Assembly: GCA_024403515.1 (NCBI GenBank)
Contig: JAKSRS010000019.1
Location: 1 to 40,662 of the forward strand
Reading direction: 5' to 3'
Length of the DNA stretch: 40,662 nt
DNA from: Lachnospiraceae bacterium
GTDB lineage: Bacteria > Bacillota > Clostridia > Lachnospirales > Lachnospiraceae
Both the position numbers and the translations under genes were made by a program. Below are positions 24,440-32,490 of this stretch, piece after piece (within the stretch, counting starts at the first letter, position 1; each line of letters begins with the position of its first letter). The notes below the pieces were generated by a model. That model had not been told where the DNA came from. It did no database searches and saw nothing but the letters and a program-made list of their open reading frames with translations.

Positions 24440-27228
24440 TGTTAGAGAAAATGTGGCATAAGAAATGGATGAACATCTGCTTATTCCTGGGATGTATCCT
24501 TCTTATTGCGACTGTAGTCAGTTTTCCTATTTATAGATCTGCGGCTTATGACCGCATGCTTAATGATGAATTTATAAACTACTTATCCTCAGAAGGTAAG
24601 TGGCCCACTCTTATAAAGGGTACTGTTGTATCCAAAAGAGATGCTCATGGTAAAACCTTAGCCAAGGTTGATGAGATGCCTGGAAAGATTTATGAGGAAT
24701 TAGGTGTCAAAGAGGTTAATACATTCAGAATGCTTAACCTTGCGACAACTCCCATGAGTTCAGATACAAAAAGAGCTGATGCTCAGAAAGTTAGCACTAA
24801 GCTTTCATGCATCGATAATGTTGAGGACAAGGTTAAAATCCTTACCGGTGAGATGTACTCTGAAAGTGGAGTGAATGAAGACGGAGCAATTGAAGTCATT
24901 GTTTCTCAGTCTGCTTTGGTTGATATGGGACTTTTGGTTGGTGAAACATTTACATTTGACGATATTCACTACATCGACAGATCTGATATCAAAGTAATTA
25001 TTAAAGGTGTTTATGCTGCCGGTGATGACACAGGATATTTCTGGCAGACCAAACCTGAAAAGTTAAATGATAACCTTCTTTGTAATTCCAAGGTTTTCAG
25101 AGAGTGTTTTACCGGTGAAAACGCCGGAAAGTACACCGTAACTAACTTCACATCTTGCATGTTTGATTACGATAGCATCAAATCCAAAGATATTGCCCGC
25201 ATTCTTGACAGAACAAATTATTTTTGTAAAGAGAGTGCTTATAAGAGCCTGCTTAAAGAGCCTGAATACCTTAAGTTAATTGATGATTATAGTGTTAAGG
25301 TTTCAAGAATTTCAGCTACCTTGATTATCTTACAGGTTCCCGTTCTTGCAATGCTTGCGGCATTCCTTCTTATGATTTCTGGTCAGATGTACGAGATGGA
25401 AAAGAATGAAATCTCTGTAATCAAGAGTAGAGGATCTTCCAGTGGTCAGATTATAAGATTATACCTTTATCAGGGATTAGTAATAACAATAACGGGTGCT
25501 ATTTTAGGAATTCCGCTTGGAGCTTTGTTTGCAAAGATGCTTGGTGCTACCAGAAACTTCCTAGAATTTGACCTTTCTCAGACTTTAAAGGTTTCTTATA
25601 CAAAAGAAAGTTTCGTGTATGCTATTGTAGCTGTTTTGGTCTGCTTACTTAGTATTACAGTTCCTTCTTTTAAGCACAGCCGTGTATCAATCGTTAAACT
25701 TAAGCAGTCCAAGGCTTTAAAAAGAAAGAGCTGGTGGGAAAAGTTATTTATCGATATTTTGCTTTTAGGAGCATCATTATACGGTTACTACAATTTCAAC
25801 AAAAACGCAGGAAATCTTTCTAATGCTGTAATGGCAGGAGAGAGTCTTGATCCTTTATTATATGTAAGCTCATCATTATTTATTGTTGGTGCGGGTTTGT
25901 TTTTCTTAAGACTTCAGCCCTACATTGTTCAGCTTATTTATACAATTGGTAAGAGATTCTGGGGACCTGCAAGTCACGTTTCTTTTATGGAAAACATAAA
26001 GAACGGACGTAAGCAGCAGCTTATTATGCTTTTCCTCATTATGACTATTTCACTTGGTATGTATCATGCGACAGTTGCAAGAACAATCCTTGATAATGCC
26101 ATTGAAAATACTGAGTATCTTTCCGGTACTGATATTATTATTCAGGAAAAGTGGACAGAGATTCAGGATAGATATGGTGCATATACCGGAGACTACTATG
26201 CACCTGATTATTCCAAGTATGTTTCTTTGGAAGCAGCCGAAAAGTATACAAGAGTCTTATATGATGCCAATGGTCACATTAAGGCTAAAGGCGGCGATAA
26301 TTTAACTGCAACTGTTATGGGTATTAACACCAAGGAATTTGGTGAAATTACAATGGTAGATAGAAGTATACTTGAAAAGCACTACTATGAATATTTAAAT
26401 GACCTTGCAGTTGTTGAAAACGGAGTTTTAGTTTCATCCAATTTCAATAGTAAACTTGGCTATGAAATCGGAGATATGCTTACTTTCTACAATGTACGTA
26501 ACAAGACCTGCACTGGCAAGATTGTAGGCTTTGTTGATTATTTCCCCGGATATGCAAGCGTTGAAAACGGGCTTAATCCGGATGGAACCCCTTATAGCAA
26601 GGATAACTATTTAATTGTTGCACATTTTGATTACTTAAATTCCAAGATTGGAACAACACCTTACGAGGTTTGGATTGATCTTAAGGATGGTTATTCTTCA
26701 GTAGATGTATATAAGTGGATTGAAGAAAAGAAACTTACAATAAAGAAGTATGTAGATGCATCAATGAAAATGCAGGCTACACTTGAAGATCCCTTACTTC
26801 AGGGTACAAATGGTGTCCTTACAATGGGATTTGTTGTAACTATTCTTCTTTGCGCAGTTGGTTACCTTATTTACTGGGTTATGTCAATTAGAGAAAGAGA
26901 ACTCATTTTTGGTGTACTTAGAGCGACAGGTTTCCACAAGAGCGAAATTTTTAAAATGTTATTGAACGAACAGCTTTTCTCTGGTGTGTTCTCGATTTTT
27001 GCAGGTATAGGAATCGGAAAACTCACCTCCAAGATGTTCGTACCGATTCTTCAGCAGGCATATGCTTCCAAGAATCAGGCGCTTCCTATGAAACTTATTA
27101 CAGTAGCATCAGATATGTACAGATTGTATGGTGTTATTGCTGCAGTAATGGTCGTTTCACTTGGCGTACTTATTGTATTGTTATTTAAGATGAACGTAAC
27201 GAAAGCTCTGAAATTAGGTGAAGAATAA
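24427..27228 (+). CDS. FtsX/MacB-superfamily ABC permease, two FtsX domains
   Basis: A 933-residue membrane protein with about ten membrane segments: one near the N-terminus (16-36), a large outer domain (about 40-290), segments at about 293-320, 348-373, 396-416, 438-458, 478-497 and 530-552, a second outer domain (about 553-795), then segments at 797-820, 852-875 and 900-922. Two FtsX cores are visible: GQMYEMEKNEISVIKSRGSS with GLVITITGAILGIPLGALF, and MSIRERELIFGVLRATGFH with FSGVFSIFAGIGIGKLTS. This layout is that of the long FtsX-type permeases that move or transmit force to outer proteins rather than import sugars. Its partners are the adaptors upstream and the two ATPases downstream (TAATG overlap with the first). 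Confidence 0.9.
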   Translation: MLGIMLEKMWHKKWMNICLFLGCILLIATVVSFPIYRSAAYDRMLNDEFINYLSSEGKWPTLIKGTVVSKRDAHGKTLAKVDEMPGKIYEELGVKEVNTFRMLNLATTPMSSDTKRADAQKVSTKLSCIDNVEDKVKILTGEMYSESGVNEDGAIEVIVSQSALVDMGLLVGETFTFDDIHYIDRSDIKVIIKGVYAAGDDTGYFWQTKPEKLNDNLLCNSKVFRECFTGENAGKYTVTNFTSCMFDYDSIKSKDIARILDRTNYFCKESAYKSLLKEPEYLKLIDDYSVKVSRISATLIILQVPVLAMLAAFLLMISGQMYEMEKNEISVIKSRGSSSGQIIRLYLYQGLVITITGAILGIPLGALFAKMLGATRNFLEFDLSQTLKVSYTKESFVYAIVAVLVCLLSITVPSFKHSRVSIVKLKQSKALKRKSWWEKLFIDILLLGASLYGYYNFNKNAGNLSNAVMAGESLDPLLYVSSSLFIVGAGLFFLRLQPYIVQLIYTIGKRFWGPASHVSFMENIKNGRKQQLIMLFLIMTISLGMYHATVARTILDNAIENTEYLSGTDIIIQEKWTEIQDRYGAYTGDYYAPDYSKYVSLEAAEKYTRVLYDANGHIKAKGGDNLTATVMGINTKEFGEITMVDRSILEKHYYEYLNDLAVVENGVLVSSNFNSKLGYEIGDMLTFYNVRNKTCTGKIVGFVDYFPGYASVENGLNPDGTPYSKDNYLIVAHFDYLNSKIGTTPYEVWIDLKDGYSSVDVYKWIEEKKLTIKKYVDASMKMQATLEDPLLQGTNGVLTMGFVVTILLCAVGYLIYWVMSIRERELIFGVLRATGFHKSEIFKMLLNEQLFSGVFSIFAGIGIGKLTSKMFVPILQQAYASKNQALPMKLITVASDMYRLYGVIAAVMVVSLGVLIVLLFKMNVTKALKLGEE

Positions 27229-27911
27229 TGGCTGAGAATAGTGTAATTAAAGTAAATGGGGTTACCCGCGTATTCCAGGTACCCGGTGGCGAATTTGCCG
27301 CTCTTAAAGGAATAGATGCAGAAGTTCCCAAGGGATCTTTTACAATACTTAAAGGTCGTTCCGGTTCAGGTAAAACAACACTTATGAACATCATAGGTTC
27401 ACTTGATAATCCTACAGACGGTGAAGTTTTTATTAACGGAACACCTATTAAGGGAATGTCAGAATATGAGAGGGAAAATTTAAGAAGAACTCAGATGGGA
27501 TTTGTTTTCCAGTCAGTTTCTCTTATTCCCTCATTAAATGCATTTCAGAACGTTGAATTTTCCATGCGTATGGCAGGAATTAAGCCGTCCAAAGAAAGAG
27601 ATAAGCGAGTTGAGGAGTGCCTCAAACTTGTTGGTCTAGGTAATCGTATGAACCACATGCCTGCAGAAATGTCAGGTGGTGAGCAGCAAAGAGTCGCAAT
27701 TGCGCGTTCTTTTGCCCATGGTCCTAAGCTTATATTGGCTGACGAACCAACAGCGGAGCTTGATTCACAGATGGCTGCCAGAGTAACAGAAATTTTTAAA
27801 GAAATGACAAGAAAAGAAGGAATCACTATCCTTATGACAACTCATGACGTTGGCCTTATGGGTGCAGCTGATTCCATTATTGAGCTTGAACATGGGGAAA
27901 GGATCAACTAA
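27228..27911 (+). CDS. LolD/MacB-type ABC ATPase 1
   Basis: A 227-residue cytoplasmic ATPase. Walker A GRSGSGKTT, Q-loop FVFQSVSLIPSLNAFQNVEF, signature MSGGEQQRVAIARSF, Walker B LILADEPTAELD and switch TTHD are all intact. The N-terminal GEFAALKGIDAEVPKGSFTILKG is typical of the FtsX-linked exporter subclass. It starts within the stop of the permease (TAATG) and its own stop overlaps the next ATPase in the same way, so three proteins are translated in series. A heterodimer with the second ATPase is likely. Confidence 0.93.
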   Translation: MAENSVIKVNGVTRVFQVPGGEFAALKGIDAEVPKGSFTILKGRSGSGKTTLMNIIGSLDNPTDGEVFINGTPIKGMSEYERENLRRTQMGFVFQSVSLIPSLNAFQNVEFSMRMAGIKPSKERDKRVEECLKLVGLGNRMNHMPAEMSGGEQQRVAIARSFAHGPKLILADEPTAELDSQMAARVTEIFKEMTRKEGITILMTTHDVGLMGAADSIIELEHGERIN

Positions 27912-28789
27912 TGGCTGAAGATATGATTAGGGCTGATGGCCTGGTTAAAATTTATAAAACCAAGGAAACCGAAGTTCTGGCTCTTCAGGGTCTTGATCTT
28001 ACGGTGGAACAGGGTGAACTTACCGCTATTATCGGTAATTCCGGTTCCGGTAAATCTACTTTCCTTAATATGATTGGCGGTCTTGACCGCCCCAGCGCAG
28101 GTTCTTTATTTGTTGCAGGAAGCAATCTTTTTACAATGACGGAAAAAGAACTTGTTAAATACAAAAGAGACACTGTTGGCTTCGTTTGGCAGAACAATGG
28201 ACGTAATATGCTTCCTTTTCTTTCTGCAATTGAAAATGTAATGCTTCCAATGAATCTTTCAAGCACCAAGCACAAGCATGATAAGGCAATGGAGCTTCTT
28301 GAAATGGTAGGGATGAGCCATAAGAAGAACAACCGAATGAACATGCTTTCAGGTGGTGAACAGCAAAGAATCGCAATTGCTATAGCTCTTGCAAATTCAC
28401 CTAAGCTTTTACTTGCCGATGAACCAACCGGTAGCGTTGACTTTAAGACAGCAGACTTTATCTTTGATGTCTTCACAGAACTTAATAAAAATGGTCAGAC
28501 AATTCTAATTGTTACTCATGATATGGCGCTTTCCAAGAAAGTTAAGCGCGTAGTTGCAATAAGAGACGGTAAGATAAGCTCTGAAAGAGTTCTTAAAGAA
28601 GCGTATGCTGACAGACTTAAAGAAACCAATATTGACTGGCGTGAAGAGGATACTCAGGATGAATACGCGGTACTTGACAGAGCAGGTCGTGTTCAGATTC
28701 CTCACGAACTCATTGAGTCTATTGACTTGAATGACAATAAAGTTAAAATAGCATTAAAAGACAACGAGATTATTATTTCTAAACCTTAA
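27911..28789 (+). CDS. LolD/MacB-type ABC ATPase 2 with AbrB-like C-terminal tail
   Basis: A 292-residue ATPase. Walker A GNSGSGKST, signature MLSGGEQQRIAIAIAL, Walker B LLLADEPTGSVD and switch VTHD are intact. It is about 65 residues longer than its partner. The tail (about 250-292) reads VLDRAGRVQIPHELI, then KVKIALKDNEIIISKP, which has the shape of the SpoVT/AbrB swapped-hairpin fold (D-x-x-GRVxIPxEL...DNEIIISKP). In AbrB this fold dimerises and binds DNA. Here it may serve dimerisation or regulation of the ATPase pair. The tail assignment is by pattern only. It ends the coupled series, with the GH43 gene 28 bases on. Confidence 0.9.
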   Translation: MAEDMIRADGLVKIYKTKETEVLALQGLDLTVEQGELTAIIGNSGSGKSTFLNMIGGLDRPSAGSLFVAGSNLFTMTEKELVKYKRDTVGFVWQNNGRNMLPFLSAIENVMLPMNLSSTKHKHDKAMELLEMVGMSHKKNNRMNMLSGGEQQRIAIAIALANSPKLLLADEPTGSVDFKTADFIFDVFTELNKNGQTILIVTHDMALSKKVKRVVAIRDGKISSERVLKEAYADRLKETNIDWREEDTQDEYAVLDRAGRVQIPHELIESIDLNDNKVKIALKDNEIIISKP

Positions 28790-28817
28790 TTCTAAATTTT
28801 TTGAGGAGATATTTAAA

Positions 28818-30386
28818 ATGGTTACAGCAAAGAACCCTTTGATTGCAGGATTTTATCCCGACCCTTCAATTTGTGCAGTAAACGATGATTTTTACCTTGT
28901 AAACTCATCATTTGCTTATTTTCCTGGTCTTCCTATTATGCACAGTAAAGACCTTGCTAACTGGGAACAGATAGGAAATATTTTGGACAGACCTTCACAG
29001 CTTCCACTTGAAGAAGCCGGAGTATCAAGAGGTTTGTTCGCACCTACAATTCGTTACTACGATGGTTTATTTTACTGTATCTGTACAAATGTTTCTTTTG
29101 GCGGAAACTTTGTAGTTACAGCCGAAAATCCTGAAGGCCCTTGGAGTGAGCCTCATTATATTGAAGGCGCTGATGGTATCGACCCCAGTTTATTCTTCGA
29201 CGATGACGGAAAGTGCTACTACTGTGGTACTCATGAAAATATCGATGGCTGCAGATATGATGGAGATTATTTCATCTATATTCAGGAATTCGACTACAAA
29301 GAGTTTAAACTTGTAGGCAAGAGAGTTGAAGCATGGAACGGTGCGATGAGAGGTGTTCACTGGCCCGAAGGTCCTCACCTTTATCACATAGGTGATTACT
29401 ATTACATTATTCATGCAGAAGGTGGTACAGGCCCTGAGCATGCTATAAGTGTTGCTCGTTCAAAGGATGTATTTGGACCTTATGAAAATAACTTTAAGAA
29501 TCCTATTTTTACACATAGACATTTAGGAAAGATTTATCCAATTCAGTACGTAGGTCATGGTGATCTTGTTCAGACAGTAAACGGCGACTGGTACATGGTA
29601 ATGCTTGCTGTACGTCCTACTAAGGGATATACAACAATGGGTAGAGAGACCTTCCTTGCAAGAGTTATTTTCGAAGATGACTGGCCGATAGTAAATCCCG
29701 GGCTTGGTGTTCTTTCAGATGAACTTAAAATAAAGCTTGATGAGTGCATTCCTGATTGTCCCAATACATCGGTTCCTAATGTAAGTAAGTCTTATAACTT
29801 TACCAAGATGGAAAAACTTGGACCTGAATTTATGACTTTACGTGCACCTTTAGGTGATGCATTAAGACTTACCGGTGAAGGACTTGAACTTAAGTGCGGT
29901 ACAGACAGTCTTTCAGAACTTGCTCATCCGTCATACCTTTGCATCAGACAGGATAGCAAGAATTTTGAACTTAAGGCTAAACTTTATACAGACAATCTTA
30001 TGATGGGAACAAGAGCAGGTATCTGCCTATTCCAGAGCAACGAATTCCATGTACGCTTCGAAGTAAGTGAAAACAAGGGAAGAGTAGTAATGGTAAAAGA
30101 CGGCAAGGCTGAAATCCTTGCTCAGGATACTTTAGATGTAAGCCCTGCAACACTTGTTATGACAGTAAACGGTCTTAAACTTTCTCTTTACTCACTTGAA
30201 GAAAAGGGAATGAAGCCTTTTATTAGGGACCTTGACATTTCAGCCCTTTCAACTGAAGTAGCTGGCGGATTTGTCGGATGTACAGTTGGTATTTTTGCTA
30301 CTGACGGTGAAGACAGACCTGAACCTGTATATGCTAAATTTGTTTCTCTTGATTACAAAAGAAATGAACCCAAGTTAGCTCAGTAA
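28818..30386 (+). CDS. GH43 beta-xylosidase (subfamily 11-like)
   Basis: A 522-residue family 43 enzyme closely patterned on the XynB3-type beta-xylosidases that cut xylose from the non-reducing end of xylo-oligosaccharides. NPLIAGFYPDPSI carries Asp15 (base), GADGIDPSLFFDDDG carries Asp122, and GVHWPEGPHLY carries Glu184 (acid). These lie within a few residues of the positions I recall for the Geobacillus enzyme (15, 128, 187). RGLFAPTIRYYDGLFY is also typical. From about 320 to the end lies the C-terminal beta-sandwich that helps form the active site in this subfamily. No signal peptide is seen, so it is cytoplasmic. GAGGAG lies about 10 bases before the ATG. It follows the ATPases with only 28 bases between. 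Confidence 0.93.
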   Translation: MVTAKNPLIAGFYPDPSICAVNDDFYLVNSSFAYFPGLPIMHSKDLANWEQIGNILDRPSQLPLEEAGVSRGLFAPTIRYYDGLFYCICTNVSFGGNFVVTAENPEGPWSEPHYIEGADGIDPSLFFDDDGKCYYCGTHENIDGCRYDGDYFIYIQEFDYKEFKLVGKRVEAWNGAMRGVHWPEGPHLYHIGDYYYIIHAEGGTGPEHAISVARSKDVFGPYENNFKNPIFTHRHLGKIYPIQYVGHGDLVQTVNGDWYMVMLAVRPTKGYTTMGRETFLARVIFEDDWPIVNPGLGVLSDELKIKLDECIPDCPNTSVPNVSKSYNFTKMEKLGPEFMTLRAPLGDALRLTGEGLELKCGTDSLSELAHPSYLCIRQDSKNFELKAKLYTDNLMMGTRAGICLFQSNEFHVRFEVSENKGRVVMVKDGKAEILAQDTLDVSPATLVMTVNGLKLSLYSLEEKGMKPFIRDLDISALSTEVAGGFVGCTVGIFATDGEDRPEPVYAKFVSLDYKRNEPKLAQ

Positions 30387-30418
30387 GTCGCATTTGGGTG
30401 TTTAGACGAGTTCTTTTG

Positions 30419-30427
30419 TGATATAAT
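30419..30427 (+). promoter_or_regulatory. Extended -10 promoter of the U32-like pair
   Basis: TGATATAAT at 30419-30427 is a perfect extended -10 (TGnTATAAT), 29 bases before the ATG at 30457. No strong -35 box is seen, which extended -10 promoters can do without. The two U32-like genes therefore probably form their own transcript. Confidence 0.6.
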
Positions 30428-30456
30428 ACAAATAAAAATGCATTGGGAGATATAAT

Positions 30457-31413
30457 ATGTTACCTGTCAGATTTCATTTACCGGGACTTAGATACAACTT
30501 TCCGTTAAATATGTTTTGGATCAGCTTGCTTGAAGAGCATCCTGAGTACTTTAGAGAGGGTGTGGAAATCGGTTCCATTTTCGGATGTTTTCCCACTTCC
30601 TTGTGGAATGGTGGTCGACTCACACCAACATATGATCAGTGTGATGCAGGCTTTGTAAAGCACGTTGTTAAGTCAATTAATGATAAGGGTGTTCCTGTTA
30701 GATATACATTTACTAATCCCTTGCTTAACGAATATGACTGTGATGATAAATTCTGCAACTTCTGTATGGAGGTTGGAGATAACGGCATGAATGAGGTTAT
30801 GATTTTCTCGCCTATACTTGAAAAGTATTTAAGAGAAAAATATCCTTCATACGAGTTCAACAGTTCAACCTGTAAAGAGATTCGTAACGTGGATGAACTT
30901 AATGCAGAGCTTGAAAAACCTTACAAATATGTTGTTTTAGACTACAACTTAAATAACCGTTGGGATCTACTTGATGGTGTTAAGGATAAGGGACGTCTTG
31001 AAGTGCTTGTAAATACTTTGTGTGAACCAAATTGTAAAAGAAGAGGTGAGCACTACAGACAGATTGCTAAAGACCAGAAAACTGTTTTGTTAAACAGAAC
31101 ATTACCTCGAGACAAGCAGATTCCGATTGAGCACTGGCATTGTGAATATGGCGAACATAACTGTGTTCATACTATTCAGGATTATCCTACTTTTATTTCA
31201 CCTGAAGCCATTTGGGAAAAATATGTGCCTGCAGGTATCAATAACTTTAAGATTGAAGGTAGAACAGCTAACCTGTTCTCACTTATCGATACATACTGTT
31301 TCTTTATGTTAAAGCCTGAGTATGCTGGTGAAGCAAGACTTTTGCTTCTTCGCAATTTAGAGACTGCACATATTATAACAGTAAATAAACCTCGACCCGG
31401 TCAGTGGCCTTAA
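30457..31413 (+). CDS. U32-peptidase-like protein A, possible Fe-S cysteines
   Basis: A 318-residue cytoplasmic protein that I place near the U32 (UbiU/UbiV, collagenase-like) superfamily. Supporting patterns are GVPVRYTFTNPLL, the DNGMNEVMIFSPILEKYLREKYP stretch, then YVVLDYNLNNRWD, LEVLVNTLCEPNCKRRGEHY and INNFKIEGR. C189 and C193 form a C-x3-C, with C229 and C236 (C-x6-C) further on. Four cysteines of this kind hold a [4Fe-4S] cluster in UbiU/UbiV and related RNA-hydroxylation proteins. It has a paralogue 15 bases downstream. The substrate is unknown; tRNA, rRNA or a cofactor are options from the family, and no proteolysis is implied. A GGGAGA ribosome site precedes the ATG. Confidence 0.6.
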   Translation: MLPVRFHLPGLRYNFPLNMFWISLLEEHPEYFREGVEIGSIFGCFPTSLWNGGRLTPTYDQCDAGFVKHVVKSINDKGVPVRYTFTNPLLNEYDCDDKFCNFCMEVGDNGMNEVMIFSPILEKYLREKYPSYEFNSSTCKEIRNVDELNAELEKPYKYVVLDYNLNNRWDLLDGVKDKGRLEVLVNTLCEPNCKRRGEHYRQIAKDQKTVLLNRTLPRDKQIPIEHWHCEYGEHNCVHTIQDYPTFISPEAIWEKYVPAGINNFKIEGRTANLFSLIDTYCFFMLKPEYAGEARLLLLRNLETAHIITVNKPRPGQWP

Positions 31414-31428
31414 GGAAGAGGTGCTATT

Positions 31429-32325
31429 ATGAGAAGGGAAGTTTATTGGCATTTGCCGGGGTTTTGTGTTCATTTCTACTTAAATCAGGTTATCATCAAC
31501 CTGATGGAGGAATTTCCTGAGAAGTTTCGTGACGGATATAGGGTGGGATCCGTATACGGTACATTTCCGGGAGCTATCTGGAATGGTGGTCGTGCAGTGT
31601 TTGGCATAACTGACAAGCATCAGATGAAGACCATTATTAAAACTTATAATGATTTAAATGTTCCGGTCAGGTTTACATGGACTAATTCTTTGCTGGAAGA
31701 AAAACATCTAAACGACACATACTGTAATTTAATTATGGATGTAGCTGACAACGGAATGAATCAGGTGCTTGTTAACAAAGAGGTGCTGGAAAAGTACTTA
31801 AGAGACAAGTATCCGAATTTTAAATTTATTTCATCAACAACCAAAAGAATAACGACGCTTGAAGGTCTTCAAAAAGAACTGGATAAGGACTTTTTTATGT
31901 GTGTTCTCGACTATGATTTGAATCATGACGAAAAGACATTAAAGGCTTTAGAGCCGCAGGCTTCGAGGGTTGAAATATTAGTTGATGAAGTATGCAATGC
32001 TCATTGTCCGAGAAGAACGGCTCATTATGAAGATGAAGCCCTAAAGCAGCTTTCTTTTGAAAAAGGAAAGCCTTTCCCGTGCAATAATAGAGATTCACGT
32101 CCTACTTTCAGTGAATGCATGACCAAGGAAGCCTTTATCGGTAACGATGAGATTGATTCATACATTGATAGAGGATTTGTTAATTACAAGATTGTTGGAA
32201 GGGGATTACCCTTTGATATGGTAAAAGAATCATATTTATACTATCTTGTTAAAGATGAGGACAGAGAGTTTATTAAGGACAGACTTGAAAGAACTCTTGC
32301 CAAACTTGCTTCTATTAGGAAATAA
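31429..32325 (+). CDS. U32-peptidase-like protein B, paralogue of protein A
   Basis: A 298-residue paralogue of the preceding protein. Shared blocks include HLPGF/HLPGL near the N-terminus, the IWNGGR/LWNGGR motif, NVPVRFTWTNSLLEEK, then NGMNQVLVNKEVLEKYLRDKYP, CVLDYDLNHD, RVEILVDEVCNAHCPRR and VNYKIVGRG. C189 and C193 have the same numbers as in protein A, while the second pair is C218 and C230 (C-x11-C). N-terminal cysteines of protein A (C44, C60) are not conserved. The pair most likely acts as a heterodimer, as UbiU and UbiV do (inference from family). A terminator follows directly. Confidence 0.6.
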   Translation: MRREVYWHLPGFCVHFYLNQVIINLMEEFPEKFRDGYRVGSVYGTFPGAIWNGGRAVFGITDKHQMKTIIKTYNDLNVPVRFTWTNSLLEEKHLNDTYCNLIMDVADNGMNQVLVNKEVLEKYLRDKYPNFKFISSTTKRITTLEGLQKELDKDFFMCVLDYDLNHDEKTLKALEPQASRVEILVDEVCNAHCPRRTAHYEDEALKQLSFEKGKPFPCNNRDSRPTFSECMTKEAFIGNDEIDSYIDRGFVNYKIVGRGLPFDMVKESYLYYLVKDEDREFIKDRLERTLAKLASIRK

Positions 32326-32331
32326 TGGTTA

Positions 32332-32358
32332 AAATGCTCGACTTTGTCGGGCATTTTC
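32332..32358 (+). terminator. Intrinsic terminator after the U32-like pair
   Basis: AAATGCTCGAC (32332-32342) and GTCGGGCATTT (32346-32356) form an 11-bp stem with one G-U pair and a 3-base loop. The T tract is short (TTTTCT), so efficiency may be moderate. Confidence 0.75.
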
Positions 32359-32382
32359 TATGTTTATTAAGAATTTTTTCTA

Positions 32383-32475
32383 TTGCAAAACTTTCTTTTT
32401 CATATAAAATTAATATGGTGTGTTTTGAACTCTTATGAATGAGTTCTTTATATATAGGAATAGTGGCTAAGCCAC
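32383..32475 (+). promoter_or_regulatory. Promoter and structured leader of the ABC-F gene
   Basis: TTGCAA (32383-32388), a 16-base spacer and TAAAAT (32405-32410) form a plausible promoter. The leader then has hairpin GAACTC/GAGTTC (32427-32446) and hairpin GTGGC-taa-GCCAC (32463-32475), only 5 bases before the GGAG of the gene. A small frame (ATG 32435, 11 codons, MNEFFIYRNSG) stops exactly in the loop of the second hairpin (TAA 32468-32470), though it has no clear ribosome site. Leader control by ribosome stalling is known for some ABC-F genes; here it is only a possibility. Confidence 0.35.
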
Positions 32476-32490
32476 AGATTGGAGAAACAA

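Noticed and set aside
27985..28476. Minus-strand frame of 163 codons opposite ATPase 2
   Set aside because: The plus strand shows every ABC motif; the antisense product has no family pattern and is a composition effect.
30457..32325. Annotation of the pair as proteases on the strength of the U32 name
   Set aside because: Well-studied U32-like proteins act in RNA or quinone hydroxylation with Fe-S clusters; no protease catalytic residues are visible.
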